NCBI GenBank assembly: GCA_020832405.1
Contig: JAFIET010000019.1
Span: forward strand, 1-48,056
Source of the DNA: Balneolales bacterium
Lineage (GTDB): Bacteria; Bacteroidota; Rhodothermia; Balneolales; Cyclonatronaceae
Direction: 5' to 3'
Length of the DNA: 48,056 bases
The notes below the pieces were generated by a model. The model ran no database searches and was not told where the DNA came from. It was given only the letters and a program-made list of their open reading frames with translations. Positions within the stretch are counted from its first letter, which is position 1. Every line of letters starts with the position of its first letter. The position numbers and the translations under genes are program-made. Positions 36,482 to 44,886 of this stretch are shown here, one piece after another.

Positions 36482-36936
36482 AGTTATAGCTTGTCTTGTT
36501 GAACTGCGATTATATATGTGTGAAGCATGTTAACGGGCTTCTCGGGCATTCTAATTTAGGGCCTTAAGCCTTCCCGTTCAAAGTTATTTATCAACAACTT
36601 ATTAACACCAGCCGGTACCCGTAAGCGACACACACGCCTGTTGACAACATGTGGATAACGTTCTAATTATCTGTTATATCACTGCTTCAGCACAAATCCC
36701 GAAACCTGACCAAAAACCCTTCCAAAGCATGTGCAAACTCATGATTTCAGGAACTTAGGCCTGCCGGCAAAACCCTTCGGAAAGAAACCCCTCCCCGAAA
36801 ACCGAAGCCGCCAAAAAAAAAAGGGCACGACCGAAAACATCTGTTTCCGGTCGTGCCCTGAAGATCTTATCCGATACTGAGAGCGCTTACCCACATTCGG
36901 GGAAACACCGGCTCAGCACCGGCCGGAATAGCTGAC
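36482..36936. promoter_or_regulatory. nrdJ upstream region with DnaA-box-like sites
   Basis: A 455-bp gene-free stretch. On the minus strand a perfect DnaA box TTATCCACA lies at 36650-36658. On the plus strand the one-mismatch relatives TTATCAACA (36588-36596) and TTATTAACA (36599-36607) follow. Nearer the nrdJ start, ACACATATATAATCG (minus strand, about 36509-36523) loosely recalls an NrdR box but lacks its symmetry. The distal end holds the terminator of the neighbouring protease gene. No gene was seen. Confidence 0.45.
36812..36859 (-). terminator. Intrinsic terminator after the metalloprotease gene
   Basis: AGGGCACGACCG/CGGTCGTGCCCT is a perfect 12-bp stem. Read on the minus strand it runs into about ten T residues. 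Confidence 0.88.
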
Positions 36937-39522
36937 CTACCCCTCCAGCGCCTCATCCACAATGCGCAGAATGTGCGCGGTGTGCGCGCGGGTTTCGGCA
37001 TTGCCGCGGGCGCGGTTGTTCATCATCGTTTTAACACGCTGCAGGCTGTGCAGGGCAGCACTCTGGGTGAAGGTATCGTACTGATTCCGCTCATTGGCCA
37101 GCGCAGCGGCGAGGTTCGTAACGTACAGCACCTGCAGGTTCTGACGGAAGGTGTTCACGTTGGTGCGCAGATCGGCCTGAAATACGGCGTTGGTGAGGTC
37201 ATCCATCATTTCGATGAGCGAATACTCATTGCCGTACAGGCGGGTGTTCGTGATGCGCTTCGTCGTGTTCGGGTGCAGGATGTGCGCAAGGGCGTTGCGC
37301 TGCATGTTCAGCACGAGATCATGGATGCGCGGATCTTCGCCGGCAAACGGGTTGCTGAAGCCTCGGCGCTGACGCATCAGGTGATTGTACACCTCGTGCT
37401 GCTCGTAAAACGCATCGGGAGCAAACAGCCTGCTGCTGAGCAGCTCCATGGCGCGCTTCTGATCGGTACGCGATACGGGCGTGTAGGGAACATCTGCACC
37501 CGTCTGACCCACAAAACCGCGATCAATATACACCCCGCCAATAAAGCGCGCACTCACGCCCATGGCTGTGTTAATCTGCCCCATGCTTGACATGAAAGCG
37601 TTATACAGCGCCTGATAGCTCTCGTTTTCAACCGAGTACTTTTCCAGAAGGTTGTCGAGCATATCGTGTACAATCTGTACGCGGGTTTCAGAGTAGGCGA
37701 TGGGGTCGCTGCTCATCGCGCCGATCATGATGCGCGGATCGATACCCTTGCCAGGGCTGCGCATGTCGTCGGCGTCGTTGCCGAAAATGAGCTCGGGCTG
37801 TGTGGAGCGCTCAAGAATGGCGTTGAGGCGGGCTTCCTCAGCTACAGGATCTTCGAGGCCGCGGGAGTAGCCGTACTCGATGGCCCAGATATCGTACGGG
37901 CCGGTCGTAGTGGTGTAAAACTGACCCTGCTGAGAGCGGTCGCGGGCAACGTTAATCGCCGGGTAGTCCATCACCGAGCCTGAAAGGCCCATCTGCTCGG
38001 TGAGTGTGCGGTCGTGCACCTGATCAGGGCTCAGCATGTATGAGGCCGCCATGTTGTGATTAAGGCCGAAGGTATGGCCCAGCTCATGCATGATGAGGTA
38101 AACCAGCGCTTCATGCACCAGCTGCTCTTCGTCCAGATCATCGAAATCGAGGGCACGCAGTGCGGCTTTACCGAACATGTTGCTCATTTGGATGAAATGA
38201 CCGGCTGAGCAGAACACCCCGTGCTCGTGGCTGTGCCCGTGCTCCAGCTCATCCTCTGAGGGCAGACCCATGTTAAGGAAGTACTCAATTACGTTTTCCG
38301 TGAACAGCCGCTCGCTGTTGGCCGCGTTGCGCAGGAAAACATACTCCAGCATGATATCGGCGCCCAGAATCTGACCGGTGCGCGGGTTGGTGAAGCTCGG
38401 ACCGTAGCCGCCAAAGGGAGGCGTCGGGGATGAGGTCCAGCGAAGTACATTATAACGGATATCGCCTGCATCCCAGTCAGCCGTATCGGGCTGCACTTTC
38501 ACCTGAATCGCATTCCGGAAGCCGGCTGCCTCAAACGCGCGGTTCCACTCCAGGGTTGCCGCTTTAATGGCGGGGCGCAGCTCATAAGGCGTTGTGTTTT
38601 CAATCCACCAGGTGATGGGCTCTACCGGCTCGGAAATTTCCGCATCCGGATCCTGAGGCTCCAGGTGCCAGCGGTTGATTACATCGCGCCAGGGTGTAGC
38701 GCCCAGTGCGGTCTGATCATTGATTTGCTGTGTGAAATAGCCCACACGAGCATCATCGCGACGGGGCACGAAATTGTTATCAGGCATTTCGATGAAGGTG
38801 TGCTGATACACGATGCTGATAGCACGGGCATCGGTAACGGCAGCGCCGCCGCGGTTAATGGGCGACGGATTATCGTACACGTATTCCACAGTAACGGCCG
38901 TGTTCATCGGGTAACTGTGAATGCTGCGGAACTTGGTCTTGTCGCGGCTGAGGTTACCCAGGGTGAGCATCGCGCCCGGAGGCATACCCGGAAACGGGGA
39001 AGGCTTCACCTGATGCAGGGCTTCGCTGAGGAACAACGGATCAGAGTTAACGAGCATCTGACCCTCGTGCTCGGTATCAATTTTGGCCGAAAACAATACC
39101 GCGCGGGAAATGTTGGCATCGGCGGCGCGGGCCAGCGGACTCGCCTCATCAAAATGGAAGCGGGTGTTTTCTACCACAAATTCGATGCGGTCGAAATACC
39201 GCTGAATGCTGAAAACTTTGTTGTCGCGGTAGTTTCCGCGGAAGTGCCCCACCTGCGGCACGCCGTCAACGGTGTGGCCCCAGTAAATGAATTCTTTGCC
39301 GATCTGATCTTCGGTTATCAGCATTTTGGTGCTTCCGGAGGTCGTATCCTGATACACGGTAAACAGCCCTTCAAAGGCAACATGGCCGGATACAGCTCTT
39401 TCAATGGGGTTTTGCCGCGGTCGTTCCTGCTGATCGCCGGAGGCAGGTGCAGTTTGCTGCGAGCCGGTGCATCCTGCTACGATCAAAAATGAAAGCAGCA
39501 GCATGGTAATTGAATGCTTCAT
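36937..39522 (-). CDS. Zinc-dependent metalloprotease lipoprotein (DUF5117/DUF4953 type)
   Basis: An 861-residue protein with a clear lipoprotein signal, MKHSITMLLLSFLIVAGC (C18). The N-terminal DUF5118/DUF5117-like part contains GLFTVYQDTTSGSTKMLITE and VEYVYDNPSP. The catalytic site is metzincin-like HELGHTFGLNH with H479, E480, H483 and H489, so it should bind zinc. A downstream Met (SVMDYPAINVA) fits the Met-turn. The C-terminal domain is helical. The family is common in Bacteroidota; substrates are unknown, and an envelope location is inferred from the lipid anchor. It sits downstream of a porin gene in the same direction, with a 217-bp gap, and ends at its own terminator. Confidence 0.93.
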   Translation of the reverse strand: MKHSITMLLLSFLIVAGCTGSQQTAPASGDQQERPRQNPIERAVSGHVAFEGLFTVYQDTTSGSTKMLITEDQIGKEFIYWGHTVDGVPQVGHFRGNYRDNKVFSIQRYFDRIEFVVENTRFHFDEASPLARAADANISRAVLFSAKIDTEHEGQMLVNSDPLFLSEALHQVKPSPFPGMPPGAMLTLGNLSRDKTKFRSIHSYPMNTAVTVEYVYDNPSPINRGGAAVTDARAISIVYQHTFIEMPDNNFVPRRDDARVGYFTQQINDQTALGATPWRDVINRWHLEPQDPDAEISEPVEPITWWIENTTPYELRPAIKAATLEWNRAFEAAGFRNAIQVKVQPDTADWDAGDIRYNVLRWTSSPTPPFGGYGPSFTNPRTGQILGADIMLEYVFLRNAANSERLFTENVIEYFLNMGLPSEDELEHGHSHEHGVFCSAGHFIQMSNMFGKAALRALDFDDLDEEQLVHEALVYLIMHELGHTFGLNHNMAASYMLSPDQVHDRTLTEQMGLSGSVMDYPAINVARDRSQQGQFYTTTTGPYDIWAIEYGYSRGLEDPVAEEARLNAILERSTQPELIFGNDADDMRSPGKGIDPRIMIGAMSSDPIAYSETRVQIVHDMLDNLLEKYSVENESYQALYNAFMSSMGQINTAMGVSARFIGGVYIDRGFVGQTGADVPYTPVSRTDQKRAMELLSSRLFAPDAFYEQHEVYNHLMRQRRGFSNPFAGEDPRIHDLVLNMQRNALAHILHPNTTKRITNTRLYGNEYSLIEMMDDLTNAVFQADLRTNVNTFRQNLQVLYVTNLAAALANERNQYDTFTQSAALHSLQRVKTMMNNRARGNAETRAHTAHILRIVDEALEG

Positions 39523-39739
39523 GCGAGATTTCTTTAGATGATTAGATTGAAATGAGATATGGTTTTGCCTTCGTCTCCGACGCCAAACAAACAGATAAAG
39601 TTCTGTAATGTGTGCGATTTGTTCGGAAAAAGATTACAAGTGCATAAAGTAAGGCATTTATACAGAATCGTTCTGTAAATTAACAAAAGGGGCATATACA
39701 AACCCTTTACATTTAAGCCAAAGACTGCCTTCTGTTTCT

Positions 39740-40993
39740 TTAAATCCCTATCTCAACCTGAAAGCGCAGGTACCAGCTGTCGCGGGCATCCGCAAAATCT
39801 GTAGCAGGGAAGCGGTCGTGTGTGAGCTCGAGCTGCAGCTTCAGGGCGTGTTCCCACACGTAGCGGGTGATGCCCCCGCTGAACTGTTCCCGCGGCCGGA
39901 ATGCGCGCCTCACCTCCCGCTCAGGGGTCTGTTTTGAATACCGGCCGATCAGCTCAAAGTCGGATGGAAACAGGTAGCTTGCCTGCACATCGAAGCCCGT
40001 ACCTGTCAGGAAATAGGCCGTTCCCTGTTCAGCGCCGGGATCTGCTTCTGGAAGCAGAACCACCGGATTATCGGTTTGCCGGCTCATCCAGGCGCCCATC
40101 AGCGCCCAGCCCTGATATTTCAGCATGGCGTCGAGGTGAATAACGGTGAGGTCGCGTTTGCCGAAAGTGGCCGAACCCAACTGACCCTGCGTGCGGCGTG
40201 CGCCCACATTGTGGTGCAGGGTTCCGGCAAGCAGCAGCTTCGGGCTCTGCTCACGGGCGAGGTCGCCCTCAAACTGCGTTCCGTTGTTGCGAAAAGCGCC
40301 CAGCGGCATCAGCTCAAGGCGGCCGGTGTAGGCCAGATCCGTGTCCGGGCTGCGGGTGTAGTTGCGGCCGTCGCCGGTGCTCACTGCCGTTCTCAGGTTG
40401 TAGGAAAAGCGGTTGAGGTCTTCCCGGCCGTAGTTCACAAACAGGCCGTAATCGCGGTCGATAGTGAAGGACGCGTTGTTGATAGAGCGGTCGGTGAGCT
40501 GCAGCGCGCCGGAAGAATTTACCCGCTGACGGTTACCGGGCAGCTTGGTCTGCCCGAAACCAATGCTCCAGTGCCGGTCAGGCCGGTAGAAGAACACCGC
40601 ATCCCGAATCACGTTGAGGTTTTCGCCCTCTTCCAGCACGCCGACATCGCCCGGGGCAAACGACAGCTGAATGGCGTACAGGAAGCGCGGATCGCCCACG
40701 AAACCGTCAAACCGGAGCCTCAGCCGGCGCACCATCGCCTCAACGGCGCTGTCCTGATGGCTGTAGCTGATGTAGGTGGCCCGGTTCTGCATCCTGAAAC
40801 GAATGTTGACCTGATAGGTGCTGTCAGGCGTAGTGAGCCCCAGCCCGCGCCCGAAGGAGTAGTAGGGCAGCGACGGGATATCGATGTCCTGAAAGCGTCT
40901 TTCGGCTTCCGTTTGCTGCGCCTGTGAAGGCTGCGGGAGTGCAGCAACTGTGAGCACGACAACCAGGAGAAATGCTGTGATAGTTTTTTTCAT
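39740..40993 (-). CDS. Phosphate-selective porin (OprO/OprP)-like outer membrane protein
   Basis: A 417-residue barrel protein with a standard signal peptide, MKKTITAFLLVVVLTVAALP, cleaved near SQAQ. The body has alternating hydrophobic strands: VNIRFRMQNRATYISYS, LRLRFDGFVGDPRFLYAIQL, then WSIGFGQTKLPGNRQRVNSS, which resembles the conserved region of OprO/OprP porins. The C-terminus ends in a barrel strand (WYLRFQVEIGI). The transported anion cannot be deduced. It starts 42 bp after the pseudouridine synthase on the same strand, with GAGG just before the ATG, so it may share that transcript or have a promoter inside it. Confidence 0.85.
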   Translation of the reverse strand: MKKTITAFLLVVVLTVAALPQPSQAQQTEAERRFQDIDIPSLPYYSFGRGLGLTTPDSTYQVNIRFRMQNRATYISYSHQDSAVEAMVRRLRLRFDGFVGDPRFLYAIQLSFAPGDVGVLEEGENLNVIRDAVFFYRPDRHWSIGFGQTKLPGNRQRVNSSGALQLTDRSINNASFTIDRDYGLFVNYGREDLNRFSYNLRTAVSTGDGRNYTRSPDTDLAYTGRLELMPLGAFRNNGTQFEGDLAREQSPKLLLAGTLHHNVGARRTQGQLGSATFGKRDLTVIHLDAMLKYQGWALMGAWMSRQTDNPVVLLPEADPGAEQGTAYFLTGTGFDVQASYLFPSDFELIGRYSKQTPEREVRRAFRPREQFSGGITRYVWEHALKLQLELTHDRFPATDFADARDSWYLRFQVEIGI

Positions 40994-41035
40994 AATCCTC
41001 GATAGGTGATTTTTTTGCTTTGGTTGAAGGAATCC

Positions 41036-41752
41036 TCAAATAAATTCCTGCTGTTGGGCGGGCGCATCAAAACGGTTCCAGGGTGAATCCTGCGGGAAAT
41101 CTGCCGAGAACGTCATTTCTTTTTTTAGGGTGGGATGGGTGAAGCCGATCCGGGCCGACAGCAGCGCGAGGGTGCGGCCCTGCGGCTGATTGCCGTCGCC
41201 GTACTTATAATCGCCCCACAGCGGGAAGCCTGCATGTGCGCACTGCACCCGAATCTGATGCGAGCGCCCGGTTTCCAGATCAATTTCGATCAGGCTCAGG
41301 CCATTCAGGTGCTTTATCAGCTTCAGACTGAGCCGCGCTTCTTTTGCCCCTGCCCGGCCCGGTGCCACAACGCTGACCTTATTCGTGGCAGCATCTTTCA
41401 CCAGAAAATCGCGCAGATCTGCCTGCGGCGGCGGGGTGCCCTGCACAACGGCAAGGTATTTCTTACTCAGCTGCCGCAGCCGAAACTGCTCCGAAAGCCG
41501 GGAAGCTGCCTTGGAAGTCCGCGCAAAAACCATCAGCCCCGAAGCCGGACGGTCGAGCCGGTGCACCATCCCCAGAAACACATTCCCCGGCTTGTTGTAC
41601 TTCGTTTTGAGGTACGCCTTCAGCGCATTCAGCAGGTCGGGGTCGCCGCTTGCATCTTCCTGCACCGGCACGTTGGGCAGCTTGTGCACCACGAGCAGGT
41701 GATTGTCTTCAAAAACGGGGGTAAAAAAGGGGTGGGTTTCTTTTTCTTGCAT
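41036..41752 (-). CDS. RluA-family pseudouridine synthase
   Basis: A 238-residue RNA pseudouridine synthase. The catalytic motif is GMVHRLDRPASGLMVFAR with the nucleophile D67. Other family segments are FEDNHLLVVHKLPNVPVQ, LSKKYLAVVQG and LIEIDLETGRSHQIRVQCAH, then GDYKYGD. There is no N-terminal S4 domain, as in short RluA-type enzymes, so target specificity (rRNA or tRNA) is open. Cytoplasmic. It is the first gene upstream of the porin, and functional linkage with it is not obvious. The start ATG at 41752 fits the family beginning a few residues before the first strand. Confidence 0.93.
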   Translation of the reverse strand: MQEKETHPFFTPVFEDNHLLVVHKLPNVPVQEDASGDPDLLNALKAYLKTKYNKPGNVFLGMVHRLDRPASGLMVFARTSKAASRLSEQFRLRQLSKKYLAVVQGTPPPQADLRDFLVKDAATNKVSVVAPGRAGAKEARLSLKLIKHLNGLSLIEIDLETGRSHQIRVQCAHAGFPLWGDYKYGDGNQPQGRTLALLSARIGFTHPTLKKEMTFSADFPQDSPWNRFDAPAQQQEFI

Positions 41753-42000
41753 GAAATTGGATGGGGTTAAACCTTAACCGGCAGAAGACCTGAGCCGCCT
41801 GAAGTTTTGAAGGACATAATTTCGGGATCAAATCTAAAGGAAATTGGAAGGAGATGCTTTTGGAAAATAACTCATCCAGCTCAATTAAATATCGCTTCCT
41901 TCAGTCTTATAAAGCTCTCAGCACTAAACCATATCCACATTTCTTTCTATTTTTGCGAGATTCAATTTCTCACCTTAACGGCTTTAAATAATTGCTTCAA

Positions 42001-42882
42001 ATGAAAAAGATTATCATCCGCTCTGTTATACTTCCCTGTTTGCTGGGGCTCTTTGGCCTGCTTCTGCCTCAATATGCTGATGCCCAATATGCTGATACCT
42101 GGCGATTCAAGGTATCCCCCAAACTACTGATTCCTTTTAACTTGAAGTCTGATGTGAGTGTTCAGGGAATCACGGAAACCTTTGAGTTGGGGCTGTCTGA
42201 TTTTGTCTCCCTCGATCAGGCTTTTTCCGGTGGCTTTCGCCTGGAAGGCCGAAGAAACGACTGGGGACTTTTCGCCGACCTCAGCTTTACTTATGCCGAG
42301 GATACACGCCTGGCCCAAAATTACCCGCTTCCCCCAACCCTGGCGCTCATCATTAATTCGCGCTTCAATCCCCCAAGTCCGGTACCTGCCGGCACGCCGG
42401 TTACGGCCGGTATTCTGGCAAGCGGCAGCGCACTGAGCCTTGAATTTGGGGTTTTGTACCGCCTGTGGGAAGCGGAGGCGACCAACGGAAACCGCTACTT
42501 TGCCGAGCCGCTGGCCGCCGTACGCTTCAGCAGCCTGAAGTCAGAACTGGATTTTGAACTGGATTTGGCAGGCATCCCCGTGGTGCGCACCAATCTGAAC
42601 GTAAGTGACAGTCCGCTAAAGTCGGTAATCGGGCTCAATCTGGGTCTGGAAACAACAGGCCGGTGGTCGGCTGCACTGCTCACTACTGTTGGCGCCTCAC
42701 TGATCAGTCAGGAAGATCACTTTTCTTTCCGAATCTCACCGCAGGCTGCTTACGCCTTTAACCCCAACCTTGCCCTTACCCTGGGCTACGATTTCCGCTA
42801 CCTGAATTACGAGCGCAGCCCCAATATCGGGCTCACCCAGAAGCAACATGCGCTCAGCATTGGGCTCAGTGCTGGCTTTTAA
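42001..42882 (+). CDS. Outer membrane beta-barrel protein (uncharacterised)
   Basis: A 293-residue protein from the ATG at 42001. An in-frame TTG nine bases upstream is possible but breaks the MKKIIIRSVILPC signal start. The signal ends near YADAQ. The mature chain shows amphipathic strands (WRFKVSPKLLIPFNL, GGFRLEGRRNDWGLFADLSF, SALSLEFGVLYRLWEA) and a final strand HALSIGLSAGF ending in Phe, the usual barrel C-terminus. I do not recognise a specific family. A 15-bp direct tandem repeat at 42070-42099 duplicates QYADA around the cleavage site. It is a single gene, followed by a hairpin terminator and then spmA. Confidence 0.75.
   Translation: MKKIIIRSVILPCLLGLFGLLLPQYADAQYADTWRFKVSPKLLIPFNLKSDVSVQGITETFELGLSDFVSLDQAFSGGFRLEGRRNDWGLFADLSFTYAEDTRLAQNYPLPPTLALIINSRFNPPSPVPAGTPVTAGILASGSALSLEFGVLYRLWEAEATNGNRYFAEPLAAVRFSSLKSELDFELDLAGIPVVRTNLNVSDSPLKSVIGLNLGLETTGRWSAALLTTVGASLISQEDHFSFRISPQAAYAFNPNLALTLGYDFRYLNYERSPNIGLTQKQHALSIGLSAGF
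42070..42099 (+). repeat. 15-bp tandem duplication at a signal-peptide cleavage site
   Basis: CAATATGCTGATGCC is followed directly by CAATATGCTGATACC (14 of 15 identical), giving QYADA-QYADT in the protein at the predicted cleavage point. Confidence 0.8.
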
Positions 42883-42915
42883 GCCCCTTTTGTAGCTCAT
42901 ATTTCCTCAACAGGC

Positions 42916-42959
42916 AGCCGCTTCGGATTAGTTAAAACTTCCCGGAGCGGCTTTTTTTT
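42916..42959 (+). terminator. Intrinsic terminator after the barrel gene
   Basis: AGCCGCTTCGG pairs with CCGGAGCGGCT (one G-U pair) and is followed by eight T residues. Confidence 0.8.
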
Positions 42960-43160
42960 GCCCGGATGCTGCCACAGGTGAAGCCGAACGGCTGACCAAA
43001 AGCCGGCCCGGGGGATTTTATAGGGGGATGGGGGAACTAACCGGCTGATGAAAATTTATGTTGCCCTACCCCGGCATTTGGTTTTGGGCAATGGCCTGCG
43101 GTTCTGTATCATAAATGCGCGTCACCTTTTTTTCAAATTTCCCACCAAAGACCCTCTTTC

Positions 43161-44120
43161 ATGCTGAATTACATTTGGGCCGGCCTCATCATCTTCAGCC
43201 TGCTTTTTGCCGTCTCGTCCGATCTTCGCGATTATGCGACGGACGAATTCCAAAATGGTGCTGAAATCGGCATCGAACTCATCATCCCCGAAAACACCCC
43301 GCTGCAGCGGCGAACGGCCGTACAGTTCCGGATTACGGCAGGGCCTGATGCTTCCCCCGAAGTTTACCGGGCGGAGTGGTTCCCGAGCGAAGATCAGGCG
43401 GAGCTCATCATCCCGGTAACGGAGGCGCTGCCCGCGCACTGGCGCAAGGTGGCGCAGTTTCAGGATGCGCGGGACCTCACGCAGCTTCGGGCGCTGGTGG
43501 TGCAGCGCGAAAGCGGCGCGGCGGCGGTTACGGCGGTCATCACCCTGCCGGAAGTGCATCTGGTGAAAATGCGCAGCATCACCAAGGCGGCCTTCGATAT
43601 GGCCGAGTTTGCCGTAACCCTGGCCATCGGGCTCATCGGCATTATGGCGCTCTGGCTGGGACTCATGAAAATTGCCGAAGAAAGCGGCCTGATCTATAAA
43701 ATTGTGAAGGTGGTGAATCCGGTGCTGGGCTTCCTGTTCCCGAATGTGCCGAAAGATCACCCGGCGCTGGGGGCCATCAGCCTGAACCTTTCGGCCAATA
43801 TGCTGGGGCTGGGCAATGCCGCTACGCCGCTGGGCATCAAGGCGATGGAGGAGCTCCAAAAGCTGAACCCCGACAAGGAAAGCGCGACCAACGCCATGTG
43901 CATGTTCCTTACCATGAATACCGCGAGCGTGCAGCTGGTGCCGCCGGTTACGCTCATCGCGCTGCTTGGGGTCGGGGTCGCGGAGCTGTTTTACAGCATC
44001 CTCATTACTACGGCGATTTCGCTGGTGGTTGGCGTCACGGCGGCTTCCTACTACGCCCGGAAGTTCCCCGAGCCGCCTGCCGTCGTACCCGCAGCGGCTG
44101 CGCCTCAGTCGGAAAGCTGA
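43161..44120 (+). CDS. spmA: SpmA-like Gate-domain (nucleoside recognition) membrane protein
   Basis: A 319-residue membrane protein. The first span is at about 3-20 (YIWAGLIIFSLLFAVSS). A soluble, non-conserved segment of about 110 residues (28-138) is absent from typical SpmA. The conserved Gate core follows: ITKAAFDMAEFAVTLAIGL, IMALWLGLMKIAEESGL, VPKDHPALGAISLNLSANM, LGLGNAATPLGIKAMEELQ, and NAMCMFLTMNTASVQLVPP. In Bacillus SpmA/SpmB affect spore core dehydration; non-sporulating bacteria also carry the pair with unknown transport function. It lies 57 bp upstream of spmB in the same operon. The C-terminus is Ala/Pro-rich (PPAVVPAAAAPQ). Confidence 0.9.
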   Translation: MLNYIWAGLIIFSLLFAVSSDLRDYATDEFQNGAEIGIELIIPENTPLQRRTAVQFRITAGPDASPEVYRAEWFPSEDQAELIIPVTEALPAHWRKVAQFQDARDLTQLRALVVQRESGAAAVTAVITLPEVHLVKMRSITKAAFDMAEFAVTLAIGLIGIMALWLGLMKIAEESGLIYKIVKVVNPVLGFLFPNVPKDHPALGAISLNLSANMLGLGNAATPLGIKAMEELQKLNPDKESATNAMCMFLTMNTASVQLVPPVTLIALLGVGVAELFYSILITTAISLVVGVTAASYYARKFPEPPAVVPAAAAPQSES

Positions 44121-44177
44121 TTTCCGCCCGGAACCCCATCACCCTACAAAAATTGTGAACCCACACCGCTCAACACC

Positions 44178-44699
44178 ATGCAGATTTTAAGTATTCTCGT
44201 TTTGCCGCTCATCATCGTTGCCATCCCGCTGTACGGCCTCATCAAAAAAGTGCGGGTCTATGAGGTTTTTGTGGAAGGCGCCAAGGAAGGATTTCAGATC
44301 GGGGTGCGCATCATTCCGTACCTTGTGGCCATTTTGTTTGCCATCGGCATGTTCCGGGCAAGCGGGGCATTGGAAATGCTCATCGGCCTGCTCGATCCTG
44401 TGCTGGCGCTGGTCGGTTTTCCGGCCGAAGTGCTTCCGATGGCGATCATGCGGCCGCTCACCGGCAGCGGCTCGGTTGGCGTAATGGCCGACCTCATTGC
44501 CGCCTACGGCGAAGATTCATTTGTGGTGAAGGTGGCCGGAACCATGTTCGGCTCTACGGAAACGACTTTCTACGTGCTCGCCGTGTACTTCGGCGCCGTG
44601 GGCATCCGCAAGGTGCGCTATGCCGTGCAGGCCGGGCTCATTGCCGACCTCGCCGGCGTTATTGCCTCCGTAGCCGTGTGCTACTGGCTGTTCGGGTGA
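44178..44699 (+). CDS. spmB: SpmB-like Gate-domain membrane protein
   Basis: A 173-residue partner of SpmA with the SpmB pattern: N-terminal span ILSILVLPLIIVAIPLYGL, VFVEGAKEGFQIGVRIIPYL, MFRASGALEMLIGLLDPVL, then MAIMRPLTGSGSVGVMADLI, the conserved Gate motif GTMFGSTETTFYVLAVYFG, and a final span. Several inner-membrane helices. It follows spmA closely in the same direction, so the two are probably translated from one mRNA and form a complex. An AT-rich inverted repeat about 60 bp after the stop may end the transcript. Confidence 0.93.
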   Translation: MQILSILVLPLIIVAIPLYGLIKKVRVYEVFVEGAKEGFQIGVRIIPYLVAILFAIGMFRASGALEMLIGLLDPVLALVGFPAEVLPMAIMRPLTGSGSVGVMADLIAAYGEDSFVVKVAGTMFGSTETTFYVLAVYFGAVGIRKVRYAVQAGLIADLAGVIASVAVCYWLFG

Positions 44700-44762
44700 T
44701 GTGTACCCTGGCCTACCCTGTTTTCAAAGAAAAACAAACATTTAAGTTTCACAGCCCTTTAA

Positions 44763-44792
44763 TTTTTGATAACTAATCACGATTATCAAAAA
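44763..44792. promoter_or_regulatory. Perfect 10-bp inverted repeat upstream of the ligase-CBS gene
   Basis: TTTTTGATAA, a 10-nt spacer, then TTATCAAAAA. The dyad lies between spmB and the ligase-CBS gene, 95 bp before the latter's ATG. Low GC makes a weak terminator or a regulator operator equally possible. Confidence 0.5.
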
Positions 44793-44810
44793 AATGAATA
44801 TTTGATTTCT

Positions 44811-44845
44811 GTACCGGATTGTTAAACACTGCGGCAGTCCGGTAC
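44811..44845 (+). promoter_or_regulatory. Leader hairpin of the ligase-CBS gene
   Basis: GTACCGGA and TCCGGTAC form a perfect 8-bp stem with a 19-nt loop, followed by TTTTCC. It sits 42 bp before the ATG and may act as an attenuator or leader structure. The gene's own Shine-Dalgarno GGAGG is at 44875-44879. Confidence 0.45.
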
Positions 44846-44886
44846 TTTTCCAATACGACTGAAAACAGGCCTGCGGAGGCATTTTT

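Noticed and set aside
36482-36700. Replication origin suggested by DnaA boxes
   Set aside because: Only one perfect box and two near matches, no AT-rich unwinding array and no dnaA, dnaN or gidA nearby; transcriptional control of nrdJ is the simpler reading.
36482-36936. Cobalamin riboswitch before nrdJ
   Set aside because: I could not find the conserved B12-box sequence or the expected multi-stem layout; a covariance-model search would settle it.
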